DNA of 64,000 nucleotides, taken from Trichomonas vaginalis G3. Taxonomy: Eukaryota; Parabasalia; Trichomonadida; Trichomonadidae. Shown here piece by piece: positions 48,397-59,163 of the stretch (positions are counted from its first letter, which is position 1; every line of letters begins with the position of its first letter). The notes beneath the pieces were generated by a model. That model was not told where the DNA came from. It searched no databases and saw only the letters and a program-made list of their open reading frames with translations. The stretch lies in assembly GCF_026262505.1 (NCBI RefSeq), contig NC_067203.1:4278001-4342000 (forward strand), written 5' to 3'. The translations under genes and the position numbers were made by a program.

Positions 48397-51300
48397 TTAT
48401 ATGTCATAATAGAACCCACGTGGACCAAGCTTTACTTTCTTCCTGACTGAGTTTTTAACTCTTCTTTTTCCTTCATTGCCCTCTGCTTGAAGTTGTTGCA
48501 TCTTTGCATTATGTTCATCTAGTATGTTGCAAATTTCCCATGTCCTTTTTGCCTTTTGGCTCTGGTCGCCCATCTCAGGTAACCTATATCCTAGAAAGAG
48601 TTTGTCATAGTCTGTATTTGAGTCTTCGCGTATTGTTTGCATGACTCTTTCCTGAGTTTCGGTTCAAGCTCTTCAAACAGTGCCTGTCCATATGGAATAT
48701 GCTCGTTTCCAAATATATGTTTTTGTAGCCATTCTGGTTTTCTTTCCATGTTACCAACTATATCTTTTGTGAATGGGAAAGCTTCTACCCAATCTTTCAG
48801 TCTTGCGTCGTTTATTTCTGTAGTTGGTTTTATTTTGTCAAGGAACATGTTTTTCAATACTAACATTTCATTTGGTACTGTCCATTTGAGTTTTCTTAAA
48901 TATTCATCCCTTCTCAGTTCATTGTCTGCAAAGTAAGTTTTTATGACATTTTGTAAACTTTCGTTTGCAAGGTCATGTACAATAGGTTCTCTTCCTTCCT
49001 CTCCCTAACTTTCTTTCTAAACTCTTCACCAAATATACCATCTCTATGGTTCTGTGTAGTTCTTTGAGATAAATGTTCTAGAACGTCAGGTGTTATATTT
49101 CCATCAGCCATGTTCATTTCATACTGGTCCAAAATATCTGCATGTTTCATATCTTTCAATGGCATTAAAGCCGCGCTTAAAATACCAGCTATATCTGGTT
49201 CACCATTGACTTCCATTGCGTCTACAACTTCTTGGAATTGTGGTTGTAAGTTTATGAACCACCTATCCGGGTTAGCTTTATGACCCCATCTCATTGTAGT
49301 TCCATCGTCTGCAGAAACAAAAGTAGGTTTGTTTCCATCTTGGTTAGGTTCTGAATGAACTTTAAACAATGTTTCATTTCTATATGTTTTCTTGAAATTT
49401 AACCTTTTATCTTCACCGAGTTCATCCGAAGATTGAACGTTAAATGCTCGTAAGTAAAAAGGGTTGTTGTATTTGTGTACATTTTTTTTCAGTTCTTCCA
49501 TTCTATGCTGATATTTTCATCTGGTGTTGGAGTCTTTTGTATGTCGGCAAACATTTTTCGATATTCTTCTACTATGTCAGCCGAATTTTTTTTAGACTCT
49601 TGGAAATATTCCATATTCTCCGCATACTCTTGTTGAGGGTCAAGATTTTTCGGCTGTTCCAAATCTTCATCTAGTTCTGTGAAGTTAGTTTCCAAAGGAA
49701 GGACTTGTTCGTTTCCTTCAGGCTCTTCTAGCTGTTGTTGCTGAACTATTTCTTCCATGTCTGGTTGTATCTGAACTTCTTCCTGTGGAGTTTCTTGTAC
49801 CTCATCTGCTGGCATTTCATATATTCCGAGACCGTTTTTAAAAGTTCCCTATCTAAGTCATCCGACTCATAAACCTTTCTTTTCGTTCCGTCTCTATTTT
49901 TTACGCGTTTCATGAAGAGAGTTGAATTGTCATTTAGCTCTGACATCAAATATCTCGGAGTAAATTCGTTCATGTCATTTGGATGATATGCTATTAAATC
50001 ATATCCCTTAGCGAGCTTGTATTTTCCAGGTTTGAGATTATATCCTTTGGTGCTGAGCCATAAAGCTAAATAGGTTCGGGTCAGTATTTCCATCCTTGAA
50101 CTTTCTAATAGCTTCTTTATATCTGTCACTAAAGTCAATAGTATCTGGGTAACCATAGTCTTCTTTAAGCATTTTTAAGAATTCTTGGTTTCCTTGTTCT
50201 CTACTTCTTTTATGTCCTTGCTCTGTTTGTGGTTGTTGTGCAGGGTTTTGAACTGTTGGTTGTGCTGGATTTTGAACTGTTGGTTGTTGTGTTGGTTGTT
50301 GTTGTTGTTGTTGTGCAGGGTTTTGAACTGTTGGTTGTTGTGTTGGTTTTGGTGCATGCCTGTGTCTATGTCCATGTGACGATGTAAATGTTTTAGGTAG
50401 TCCTGGTGCAGGTGCTTCTCTTGGAGGGTTTGGTGGTATATAAATTCCACCAGCTGGCACATATGTTCCATCTGCAGCGTAATGTCCTACCTGACTTTTC
50501 GTTTTTAAGAAAGCATTTACTAGGTCTGTTTTGGTCTGTTGTAACTCTTTTTCTTGACTTTTCACAACAGTTGCTCTAACGGCGTCATAGGCACTTTGAA
50601 CTGCCTGTCTCGTTGCTGCATCTGTTATTTTCGTCATATTTTGTGCTACTTCTCTTAACTCTTTGTCGAAACCTTCAGACTTCAGTTTCTTTCCAGATGA
50701 GAAGTCGTTCACTTGTTTCACCTTACTATGAAGAGCTTCGAAGCGTTCTTAAAGTCAGCATTTGTTAAAGCTTCATTTGAACTATCTTCATCCGCTTGTA
50801 TTTTTGTCCTTATTGACCCTATGAGTTGGGCTGCTTTAGCGTTGGCTTGGGCATCTAACCAGTCATTGTTGGCTTTTATATATTCTGCGCTTTTCATTGC
50901 CTTTTGCATGGCTGCGTCGTTATTTTTACTTTCTTGTGCTAAGTTTTCATACTGTACGGTTTGGTTTTGCAACTGTAAAAGTTTTTCTGCCTTTACATTT
51001 GCTTCAACTTCTTTTTTATACTCATCGCTATCCATATATGTCTTCAGGGCTTTTTGTTTTATCTCTTCATCTTTCAGTACTTTATATGAGTAGTATGGTT
51101 TTTCAAATTTATGACATCTTGTTCCATTTTTGCTACTTCTGCTGCTTTTTCTGACACTTTTTTCGCATATTCCTCTGTACTTAGTTCTTTCAGTTGTTCT
51201 TCTTTCTTCTTTTTCTCTACGTTTAACTCATTGAGTTTCTTTGTGTGTCTGTCATATTCTAGTTTCTTTTCGTTTTCACTTATTTGCTTCTGTATGTCTA

Positions 51301-51610
51301 TGTTTGACTTTTTGACATCTGTTATTTGATTTTTGAGTGAACTCAAATTCATTTGACTTTGAGGGTTATAGGCTGTTCCGTCTGCAGCTCCACCATAGCC
51401 TGCCATTTTCGCTAAAAGTGCCGCTCTTAAACCTCCACTCTGTGCACCAATAACTCGGTTTAAAAGCATAGGATTGCTTGACATTTGTTGCAACATAGTG
51501 GGGTCATTCAGCATTTGTTGTTGCAACTGTTGTTGTGGTGTCAGTCTTACTATTGGATGTTTCAATGCTCTCTTCCTCTTACGTATATTCTTACGTAGCT
51601 TACGTGGCAT
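48397..51610 (-). pseudogene. Giant coiled-coil and Q/P-rich protein region, copy B
   Basis: Twin of 18131-21530 with the same basic start MPRKLRKNIRKRK and coiled coils. The QPTVQNPAQ and GTY-repeat stretches have different unit numbers than in copy A, as expected for slippage-prone repeats. Broken in several places. Confidence 0.6.
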
Positions 51611-52045
51611 TTTAAGTGAAGTTAAAAAGCGGTTTTTGACAGATGTTTATATGACACTTTTTGTTCGGCACAAAAAACTACTCGGTCAAAGTGTTGACAG
51701 TTTTGTAAAATAACCGTCCTATCTTGTTTTAAAAGGGGAAAGGCTTCTCAAAGTATACTTCCTTGGAACGCCTGTAACTTTTCCTGTAGCGACGATAGAC
51801 CCTTACTTGTCCGGACAAAGTTATACTATTTTGAGTGCTCTACAAAAAAGTCAACGGCGACGACTCTCAAAAACCGTTGTGTAAAAAGTTTTACCGTTGG
51901 ACAAAAAAGTATGTATAGAAAACAAAAAACGTTTATAGTTCATTCAATATTTGAGATGGAACGGTTTGCCAACGGAGACTTTTCAATAAAATAAAAAAAT
52001 AGAGGGGGTTACCGTTGACGAAAACGGTTTATTTTAAACTTTTCT
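51611..52045. other. Subterminal non-coding stretch of copy B
   Basis: No gene seen. Part of it (about 51745-51870) is nearly identical to the subterminal stretch of copy A (21745-21870), including TAGCGACGATAGACCC and TTGTCCGGACAAAG, the latter a palindrome (TTGTCCGGACAA). Confidence 0.65.
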
Positions 52046-52960
52046 ATGAGTAGTCCGAAAAAAACAGTTTATTTTTGTCTAATGGAAGCCAACATTAACA
52101 ATTCTCAACCGCTAACCAAAGCCAAAGCCCCACAACCTCCAAGAACCGGCACAGCGGTTAGAATAACCACCAAAAAGTCTAACAGCGAATTAAGAGAAAT
52201 TCTTCAACAAATTTGCTCTAAATATCTCAAAGACGCCGAAGAAAATACACAACCAGACGCTACATACAATACTCAGTTCTGTGAAGTTCTGAACAAAGCA
52301 ATTGCTAGTTCAATTGAACTTACTAAGACAATTCCAAGTCCAATTGAGCTTAGCGATGTCTTAGTTCAGTATTTTCCAACATTTACTAAGCTTATAATGT
52401 TGAGAACTTTATACCAAGTTCGTCAAAATCTTCCTCGTAACATCCAACGGTCATTCGACAAGACAATTGCCGAATTCCAAGTCTTTAGTTACGGATATGA
52501 CCAAGATGAATACGTTGACGAGTTCGGAGACAACTGTACAAAATGGTTTGAATGCTATACGACAACACAATTTGAATTCGACTTTCTCGAATTCAACGCA
52601 GCAACCATTTATATCATTGCTCTTTACCTTTCCGAACAACAACAAGACCTCGCAGATGGAGATGTTGTTACTGTCGTCATGGAAACTCCTGAACAATTCG
52701 GAAAAAAGAAGTCTCTAATTGCCAAATTTGTTCCAGGACATCAGCTTTTCCAACGCACAGAAGTCTTCTGTATTCCTGGAACTAAGTTCTTTGTCAAGAG
52801 CGAACTCAAACAAAGATATAATGTGTCATTCAATTACACATTATATAATGTTTTCGACCCAGAAGAAGACTTCTTCCCAGAAGCAATGGAAGAGGAAGAA
52901 GAAGAGAAACACGAAGAAGAGAAACACGAAGAGTCCTCCGAATTCACACCAGAAGACTAA
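52046..52960 (+). CDS. 304-aa protein with acidic tail, right end of copy B
   Basis: Starts MSSPKKTVYFCLMEANINN; folded helical core (LREILQQICSKYLKDAEE; LITLF-type helices and an aromatic YGYDQDEYVDEFGDNCTKWF segment), a beta-rich part (VVTVVMETPEQFGKKKSLIAKF), and a Glu-rich tail with KHEEEKHEE repeats. Its 3' end is also present, inverted, in the left terminal repeat. It is the only gene of copy B pointing outward at the right end. Looks whole. No family recognised. Confidence 0.65.
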   Translation: MSSPKKTVYFCLMEANINNSQPLTKAKAPQPPRTGTAVRITTKKSNSELREILQQICSKYLKDAEENTQPDATYNTQFCEVLNKAIASSIELTKTIPSPIELSDVLVQYFPTFTKLIMLRTLYQVRQNLPRNIQRSFDKTIAEFQVFSYGYDQDEYVDEFGDNCTKWFECYTTTQFEFDFLEFNAATIYIIALYLSEQQQDLADGDVVTVVMETPEQFGKKKSLIAKFVPGHQLFQRTEVFCIPGTKFFVKSELKQRYNVSFNYTLYNVFDPEEDFFPEAMEEEEEEKHEEEKHEESSEFTPED

Positions 52961-53039
52961 CAATTTTCCGAATAAAAACCTCATTTTATACTAAACATCT
53001 TCGGGGCTAGAAGGGGCGCAGCCCCTGGAAGCCCCACTA

Positions 53040-53073
<34 letters not shown>
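52838..53073. repeat. Right terminal inverted repeat of copy B
   Basis: Mirror image of 27732-27938: end of the acidic gene, TTTATACTAAA, GGGGCTAGAAGG, hairpin, GGAAGCCCCACTACC and a T run of about 34 bases. Confidence 0.85.
53012..53026. repeat. Terminal hairpin, GGGGC type, right end
   Basis: AGGGGC-GCA-GCCCCT, perfect 6-bp stem, 3-base loop. Confidence 0.85.
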
Positions 53074-53077
<4 letters not shown>

Positions 53078-53078
53078 G
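53074..53078. repeat. Candidate target-site duplication TTAGG, right of copy B
   Basis: Partner of 27727-27731. Confidence 0.6.
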
Positions 53079-55174
53079 AGAAACTAATTATCACATTCTT
53101 TTTAAGATACAAAATCTCAAAACCCCATCCACGCGCAAAAAAAAATTGAAATACCCCTTATAAAACAGGGATTCCAGAGAAACAAAAGTTTCCCAAATCT
53201 GAAAAGTAGATTGCAAATTTCCTAAAAAACTGGAATTTGGCTTTTATAAATATTAAAATATTATTTGTATAATATCAAAATTGTAATGATCAGTTCAGTT
53301 TTTGATTTGAATGAACTAGAAAATTTCTTGATTTCGATTATCTTCAATCAAGGGTTGATATGAAATGAATAATATTTTAATATATATGAATATTGTATTT
53401 TATTGACTTTTTATTAGTAAAAGCAATATATTCGCAAAATACTTATATATTCAAAAATTAAGAACTTTTGTATATAAATCATGTGAGTTTACGGATAGAA
53501 AATAATAATGGTCCGCACTGTTTCTTCATATTCACAAAAAAACAGCCCTTTAGATGGAGGCGCGATCAAATACTTTAAAATTAATTTTGGAGTCCATAAG
53601 TACATTGCATAATGGTTAGTATTCCCTATAATAAATCTTGTTTTGAAGTTCATTTGCCGAACATAAAACTTTTTTCGAAATCAAAATTATTTCAAAAAAA
53701 TATATATTATTTTTTTTTTGCTTTTTAAGATAGTCATTATACACAAAATATTAGTAAACTATTTTTATCTGAATTACTAAAACTTTCAATACCCTATATT
53801 TCCAACTCTTGGAAAATTTTCATGACCCCCTGCCCAGGGTCCTAAAATGGGTATTTTCCTCACACAGACACCGTGGTTTTTTGAGCCGGGAAATAAATAG
53901 CGCAGACAGTTTCTACATATAGAGACATGCTTATACTTAGAGTTTGACGGGAATCTAAAGTGATTTTTTTCTGCATCGCGAAATCTAATGCAATCTCAAA
54001 ATCATGAAGAAACTGCGAATCGGAGCGCAATTTTTTAATATGTTAATATATAAAGGTACCCCTACTACTGCAAATGCTTCAAATGAAAATCTAAGAAATC
54101 AGATTAATTTGATCACATTAGTATAGTATTGGTCAAACCAAAAACTCATATGTTGATATATAGCCTATAGATATTCATATTATCTACTTTTCATTGAATT
54201 ACATAAGATTTAATAATCTCATAAATATTCTTTTTAATTTTCCGAATTCCGTGTGCATTTAGATTGCCTATACCTGTATATAATAATTCTAGAATGGTTT
54301 GGTTAGATATTAAGTTTTTTAGATTAATATTTTAACATTTTGATAAAACATGCATTTGTTCCATTTTAGAATCGCCATTGAACTCTGGTTTGACTAACAT
54401 GATGTTGTATGATCAAATAAATTCTAACTTCATGAGATAAATTTTGAAATTAGAAAATGCGATATCTGACTCAAATATTTATATGAACACATTTAACATT
54501 CAATGATAAACTAAAGTACTATACAGCAGATTCGATTTGGCTTATATTTTATATAATCAACAAATAATCCTATAAAATTGTGCTATTCACGTTGCTCAAA
54601 GATGTATTGAACATTCCCTACTTGTGTATTGATAAAATTAGATATAGATTCTAATGTAAATCGATATTTTGAAAAATTCATATATATTTTGTCTTGGTTT
54701 GGCATTTGATCGTGTTGAAACCGGAATTGCAATATATATCATCTAAATATATAACTATCAAAATATGAGCTATAGATTTTTAAATTATTCTCCTGAATAT
54801 GAGTGACTAACATAATTATATTGAATTGAGTAGTAAGAATCATAAATATTAGAATCTGACGATAATTTATTATAACTTTATATAGGAACAAGATTATAAA
54901 TGATGATGAAAATAAAGATTAAATTTAAATCTGAAAATTTGAAAACATTAAGTGTATATGATAGCATTACAAAATTAAATTTTATGTGGAAGAGGAAATA
55001 GAGGAATTAGAAGTATTATGAGAAAATAATAAGATATAAAAACAAGATTCTATTAAATGAGTTAATTTATAGAAAGGAATAACAGTGTGAATGTAGTAAA
55101 TGAATGTTTTCATGATGTATTATTGAAATCTTAAGTTTTGTTAAGAAGATAATAAGGGAATCAAATTTTGTATA
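53079..55174. other. AT-rich host spacer, no gene seen
   Basis: About 2.1 kb with no supported gene. A tRNA-like D-arm sequence (GCATAATGGTTAGTAT) occurs near 53607 but no full cloverleaf. Otherwise plain AT-rich sequence. Confidence 0.6.
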
Positions 55175-55185
55175 AGGAAGTTTGA

Positions 55186-55674
55186 CCGACAAGAGTGTAT
55201 TGTGCACTCTTGTCGGTCTGCATGTCTCATTCCGGGAGACATTGTCACTGCATGTCTCCCAGAATGAGACAATCTTCCGCATTCATAACTTGAATGCGGA
55301 AGTTTGACCGACAAGAGTGTATTGTGCACTCTTGTCGGTCTGCATGTCTCCCAGAATGAGACAATCTTCTGCAATCAGAATGTGGTTGCAAAACTTTGAC
55401 CGACAAGAGTGTATTGTGCACTCTTGTCGGTCTGCATGTCTCATTCCGGGAGACATTGTCACTGCATGTCTCCCAGAATGAGACAATCTTCTGCAATCAC
55501 AACGCGATTGCAAAACTTCGACCGACAAGAGTGTATTGTGCACTCTTGTCGGTCTGCATGTCTCATTCCGGGAGACATTGTCACTGCATGTCTCCCAGAA
55601 TGAGACAATCTTCCGCATTCATAACTTGAATGCGGAAGTTTGACCGACAAGAGTGCACAATACACTCTTGTCGA
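55186..55674 (+). repeat. Left hairpin array of the fold-back element
   Basis: The 31-bp hairpin CCGACAAGAGTG-7-CACTCTTGTCGG starts at 55186, 55308, 55400, 55522 and 55644 (spacing 122, 92, 122, 122). The last one has an inverted loop and a changed outer pair. Confidence 0.9.
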
Positions 55675-55853
55675 TCTAAATGTATCTTACAATCAAAGAC
55701 ACTTTCATACAATCTTTTCGAAGTTAAAAAAAAATTTAATTATTTCTTTCTTTTGTTTATTAAATCGCCTTACTCACGTACTAATCTCTTTTAGAGACTC
55801 TATCGAGCTATCCCCACATATAAACCTGTGACAATAATACATATTTACTCTCT

Positions 55854-56042
55854 TCATATTCTGATCTCATGACACATTATCGCAAAAACTATAATTATAC
55901 AACACATCTCATAAAGTCTCATTTTAGCCCTATCTAAGCGTTCAAAACCTATTTTCCACACGTAATCTGATTCTTCTGGCTCCGCTGATTCGATTTCTGC
56001 TGTCAGATCGTGAAAATATGCATCACATAACAAGATAAACAC
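55854..56042 (-). other. 62-codon open frame in the left fold-back arm
   Basis: Encodes LCDAYFHDLTAEIESAEPEE and a hydrophobic end (CCIIIVFAIMCHEI). The same frame exists in the right arm (56283-56480). It may be a captured host gene piece; a real product is not supported beyond the open frame. Confidence 0.35.
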
Positions 56043-56282
56043 AACTCAAAATTATTGCTTTTTTTTTCAAATTGTCTATTCATCCATCTTTACATATTTA
56101 TTATATCCTCCGTTTCCCCTCACAAATTCTTTTAATTTTCTGAATAATAAGTATAATAAAATGAATATCTCAAAAACTAAAACACAAAATTAATGTTGGA
56201 AAATGACTAGATATAATCTGAACTTTTGAATTCATACATTTTTGGAAAAAATTGAATTTTCAAAAAAAGAGCTTATTAAGTT

Positions 56283-56480
56283 GTGCAATTTGCATTTATC
56301 TCTTTATGTGATGCATATTTTCACGATCTGACAGCAGAAATCGAATCAGCGGAGCCAGAAGAATCAGATTACGTGTGGAAAATAGGTTTTGAACGCTTAG
56401 ATAGGGCTAAAATGAGACTTTATGAGATGTGTTGTATAATTATAGTTTTTGCGATAATGTGTCATGAGATCAGAATATGA
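56283..56480 (+). other. 65-codon open frame in the right fold-back arm
   Basis: Inverted twin of the frame in the left arm with a slightly different N-terminus because it crosses into the central spacer. Confidence 0.35.
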
Positions 56481-56656
56481 AGAGAGTAAATATGTATTAT
56501 TGTCACAGGTTTATATGTGGGGATAGCTCGATAGAGTCTCTAAAAGAGATTAGTACGTGAGTAAGGCGATTTAATAAACAAAAGAAAGAAATAATTAAAT
56601 TTTTTTTAACTTCGAAAAGATTGTATGAAAGTGTCTTTGATTGTAAGATACATTTA

Positions 56657-57090
56657 GATCGACAAGAGTGTATTGTGCACTCTTGTCGGTCAAACTTCCG
56701 CATTCAAGTTATGAATGCGGAAGATTGTCTCATTCTGGGAGACATGCAGTGACAATGTCTCCCGGAATGAGACATGCAGACCGACAAGAGTGCACAATAC
56801 ACTCTTGTCGGTCGAAGTTTTGCAATCGCGTTGTGATTGCAGAAGATTGTCTCATTCTGGGAGACATTGTCACTGCATGTCTCCCAGAATGAGACATGCA
56901 GACCGACAAGAGTGCACAATACACTCTTGTCGGTCAAAGTTTTGCAACCACATTCTGATTGCAGAAGATTGTCTCATTCTGGGAGACATGCAGTGACAAT
57001 GTCTCCCGGAATGAGACATGCAGACCGACAAGAGTGCACAATACACTCTTGTCGGTCGAAGTTTTGCAATCGCGTTGTGATTGCAAAAGA
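56657..57090 (-). repeat. Right hairpin array of the fold-back element
   Basis: Inverted counterpart of the left array with hairpins at about 56659, 56781, 56903 and 57025 (spacing 122). It has one fewer hairpin than the left arm. Confidence 0.9.
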
Positions 57091-57268
57091 TTGTGCTATT
57101 CCTGCATATTTCCTACGAGCCTGCTTCATAAAATTGAATCCTTCTATCCAAATTAAATGCGATTTCGCTAATCTTTCATCTAAAATCACTAATCAGAAGC
57201 ATATTGCAAGTTAACTTGAACCGGCATGTTCCTCCTATCCTGTCTTTCAGTTCTTTCTATCAGCCATG

Positions 57269-57476
57269 GTTCACAAGGAGGAGAGCTTTGCGCACAATCA
57301 GACATAAGATTGCGGCAGAGGAACCGGGAAGAGAGCAGCTTGAAGCGGTAAGATGTCCGAATGCTGTCTCCCAGGTGTATCTGTCAGGCAAAGTTCACAA
57401 GGAGGAGAGCTTTGCGCACAATCAAACAGAAGATTGCGGCAGAGGAACCGGGAAGAGAGCAGCTTGAAGCGGTAAG
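57269..57476 (+). repeat. 84-bp direct duplication, GC-richer than surroundings
   Basis: Two 84-bp copies (57269-57352 and 57393-57476) beginning GTTCACAAGGAGGAGAGC and ending GCTTGAAGCGGTAAG, differing at about three bases, with a 40-bp spacer. Composition is richer in GC than the flanking DNA. No product recognised in any frame. Confidence 0.8.
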
Positions 57477-57539
57477 CTGTTTTCAAGTCTTTAGTTAACA
57501 AACTTTAGCAAAAGACATCTAAAAAATTTGAAATAATTG

Positions 57540-57727
57540 CAAAATAATGCCGTCAGGTAATGCGCACCTAAGGGAGGTGTTTTGCGGGAGCTGGGGGTAT
57601 CTTGGTGAGTACTCAGGAGGCCAAGAAGGGCACCCCAACCGACATTTTGCTGACGCATTGTGTAAGCAACCATTCTGATAACCGCTCAAACCGTCGGGAC
57701 AAAATAATTTATGAAATTATAAGTCAT
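57540..57727 (+). other. GC-richer relic of unknown origin
   Basis: Stretch beginning GCCGTCAGGTAATGCGCACC that is clearly richer in GC than the surrounding DNA and open over about 60 codons from 57602. It may be a transposon or gene remnant. I do not recognise it. Confidence 0.3.
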
Positions 57728-57975
57728 CTTTCTAATACATATTTTTGGAAGGGCGTAAGATACGCCAACTTAAATATATTATTAAATATGAGAAAATCGC
57801 TCAACAAAAAAACAATTCTTTCAAAAAGTTTAAAATTTATCTTTCTAATACATATTTTTGGAAGGCGTAAGATACGCCAACTTAAATATATTATTAAATA
57901 TGAGAAAATCGCTCAACAAAAAAACAATTCTTTCAAAAAGTTTGACATTGATCTTTCTAATACATATCCTATGGA
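57728..57975 (+). repeat. 112-113-bp tandem repeat, two and a bit units
   Basis: Units start at 57728, 57841 and 57953 (partial) with CTTTCTAATACATATTTTTG; they contain CGTAAGATACGCC. The period is not a multiple of three, so the frame changes between units and coding is unlikely. Confidence 0.85.
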
Positions 57976-58989
57976 AGGAGTTTACATTCACAAAATAAAA
58001 ACCAGTTCAAAATCTTATTACTCCTTGAATTAAAATCATTTAATTTCAAATCCATTCCAAATCCTTAAATCTGTATTAAAATCATTTTGCCAACAACCAA
58101 CACAATACAAATTACATTTCCATATATCTTCTTGTCCATTTTAATTTTTTATCTCATTTTATTTAATTTTATTTAAAGCATATAGACATCGAGATCCTTT
58201 ATACATAGTTATATAAAAGTCAAATACATAATAAATTCTTAATTCTAGAGATATCTCAAAATCTCAATTTTTTAATTTAAAATACCTTTCATTTTTCACA
58301 GTACTATCACAACAAACAAGCCATTTACTAATTAACACATATAAGAAAAATATCAAATTACAAAACAACTTTCAATATCATTCGCATCGAATTCTATTTT
58401 TTCATAATTATGAACTACATGTTATTATATAATATATGTCGGTGCATATTCCACTCTATACAAGTGTCAGACACACTCACACAAAGCTGTGAGATTCATA
58501 CCTCTATCAGTAGGACTTCTCAAATCAAGAACACATATGTTTCACTATCGCACATCTGTGTAGGATCTAATTAACCCTTTGGACTGGTACTTCAAAATTT
58601 GATAATTTGATAATTTCATGTGATATCATCATTTGCCTTTAAAACAACTGTGCGTTAAACTAGACACGTTTCTCTATCATAATGCAAAATATCAAAGTTT
58701 GGGAGACTCCCAAAGTGTCTGAAACTGATCATAAGGGTGAAAAACCGTTTTCCAGAAGTTGGGAACGTAGGGTATTTTTGATTCTCTGATATTGACTCTC
58801 ATATGATACATTATCCAATGTATATGACTTTCTGCTGTTATTAGTTATATTACAATGAATACTAAATCATCCGCCAAGATTCGGGATAAAATTTCGATGA
58901 TTGCTATAAAATCAAATCATAATCGAAAGAATAAAACTAAGTGCATAGTATAATGGTTAGAATAGTTATAATTATGAACGATATGTATA
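57976..58989. other. AT-rich host spacer, no gene seen
   Basis: About 1 kb of AT-rich DNA without motifs I can name, apart from a tRNA-like D-arm (GCATAGTATAATGGTTAGAA) near 58943. Confidence 0.55.
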
Positions 58990-59153
58990 CTCTTAAATTC
59001 TAAAAACATATTTAGATTATTGAATTATCAAAATGAATCTATAAGTTAAGTATTCAAAATCAATGCTTTTAAGGGTTCACTTACGCCCCTATGACATGGT
59101 TTTCAATTCAGATGATTAATGTTGATTTTAAATGATGCTTCACGCCAGTTGTC
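58990..59153 (-). repeat. Dispersed repeat edge, inverted partner of 22016-22180
   Basis: Reverse complement begins GACAACTGGCGTGAAGC and matches 22016-22180 over about 155 bp. It stops at the same base on the GACAACTGG side, immediately next to the MITE. Confidence 0.7.
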
Positions 59154-59163
59154 AAAAATTTGA

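Larger units (their letters stand above)
27732..53073. mobile_element. Maverick/Polinton, copy B, end to end (about 25.3 kb)
   Basis: Inverted ends begin with an A run, then GGTAGTGGGGCTTCCAGG, and the right end is the mirror image with a T run. Parts seen from left to right: Dam-like methylase, small membrane protein, small virion-type proteins, fibre, integrase, PolB region, a block of small accessory genes, CxxC protein, packaging ATPase, SF3 helicase, penton and major capsid candidates, giant structural protein, acidic protein. The ends look whole, but the interior is broken in roughly twenty places, mostly in replication and capsid genes. Near identity of many genes with copy A indicates a young element. 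Confidence 0.95.
55175..57090. mobile_element. Fold-back element with nested hairpin arms
   Basis: Two arms (about 55175-56036 and 56297-57090) are near-identical inverted repeats around a spacer of about 260 bp. The outer half of each arm is a tandem array of a 122-bp unit (one left unit is 92 bp). Each unit contains hairpins: CCGACAAGAGTG-loop-CACTCTTGTCGG, TGTCTC-type 19-bp repeats, and a small GCATTC/GAATGC or GCAATC/GATTGC hairpin. The inner half of each arm is unique sequence including a short open frame. This is the build of fold-back transposons; I see no transposase and no clear target duplication. Confidence 0.72.

Noticed and set aside
55186-55674. CRISPR-like array
   Set aside because: The regular 122-bp spacing has conserved, not unique, sequence between hairpins, the host is a eukaryote, and the array is mirrored in the other arm.
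57204-57467. 87-codon frame across the 84-bp duplication
   Set aside because: The two repeat copies are read in different frames and give unrelated peptides; no domain is seen.
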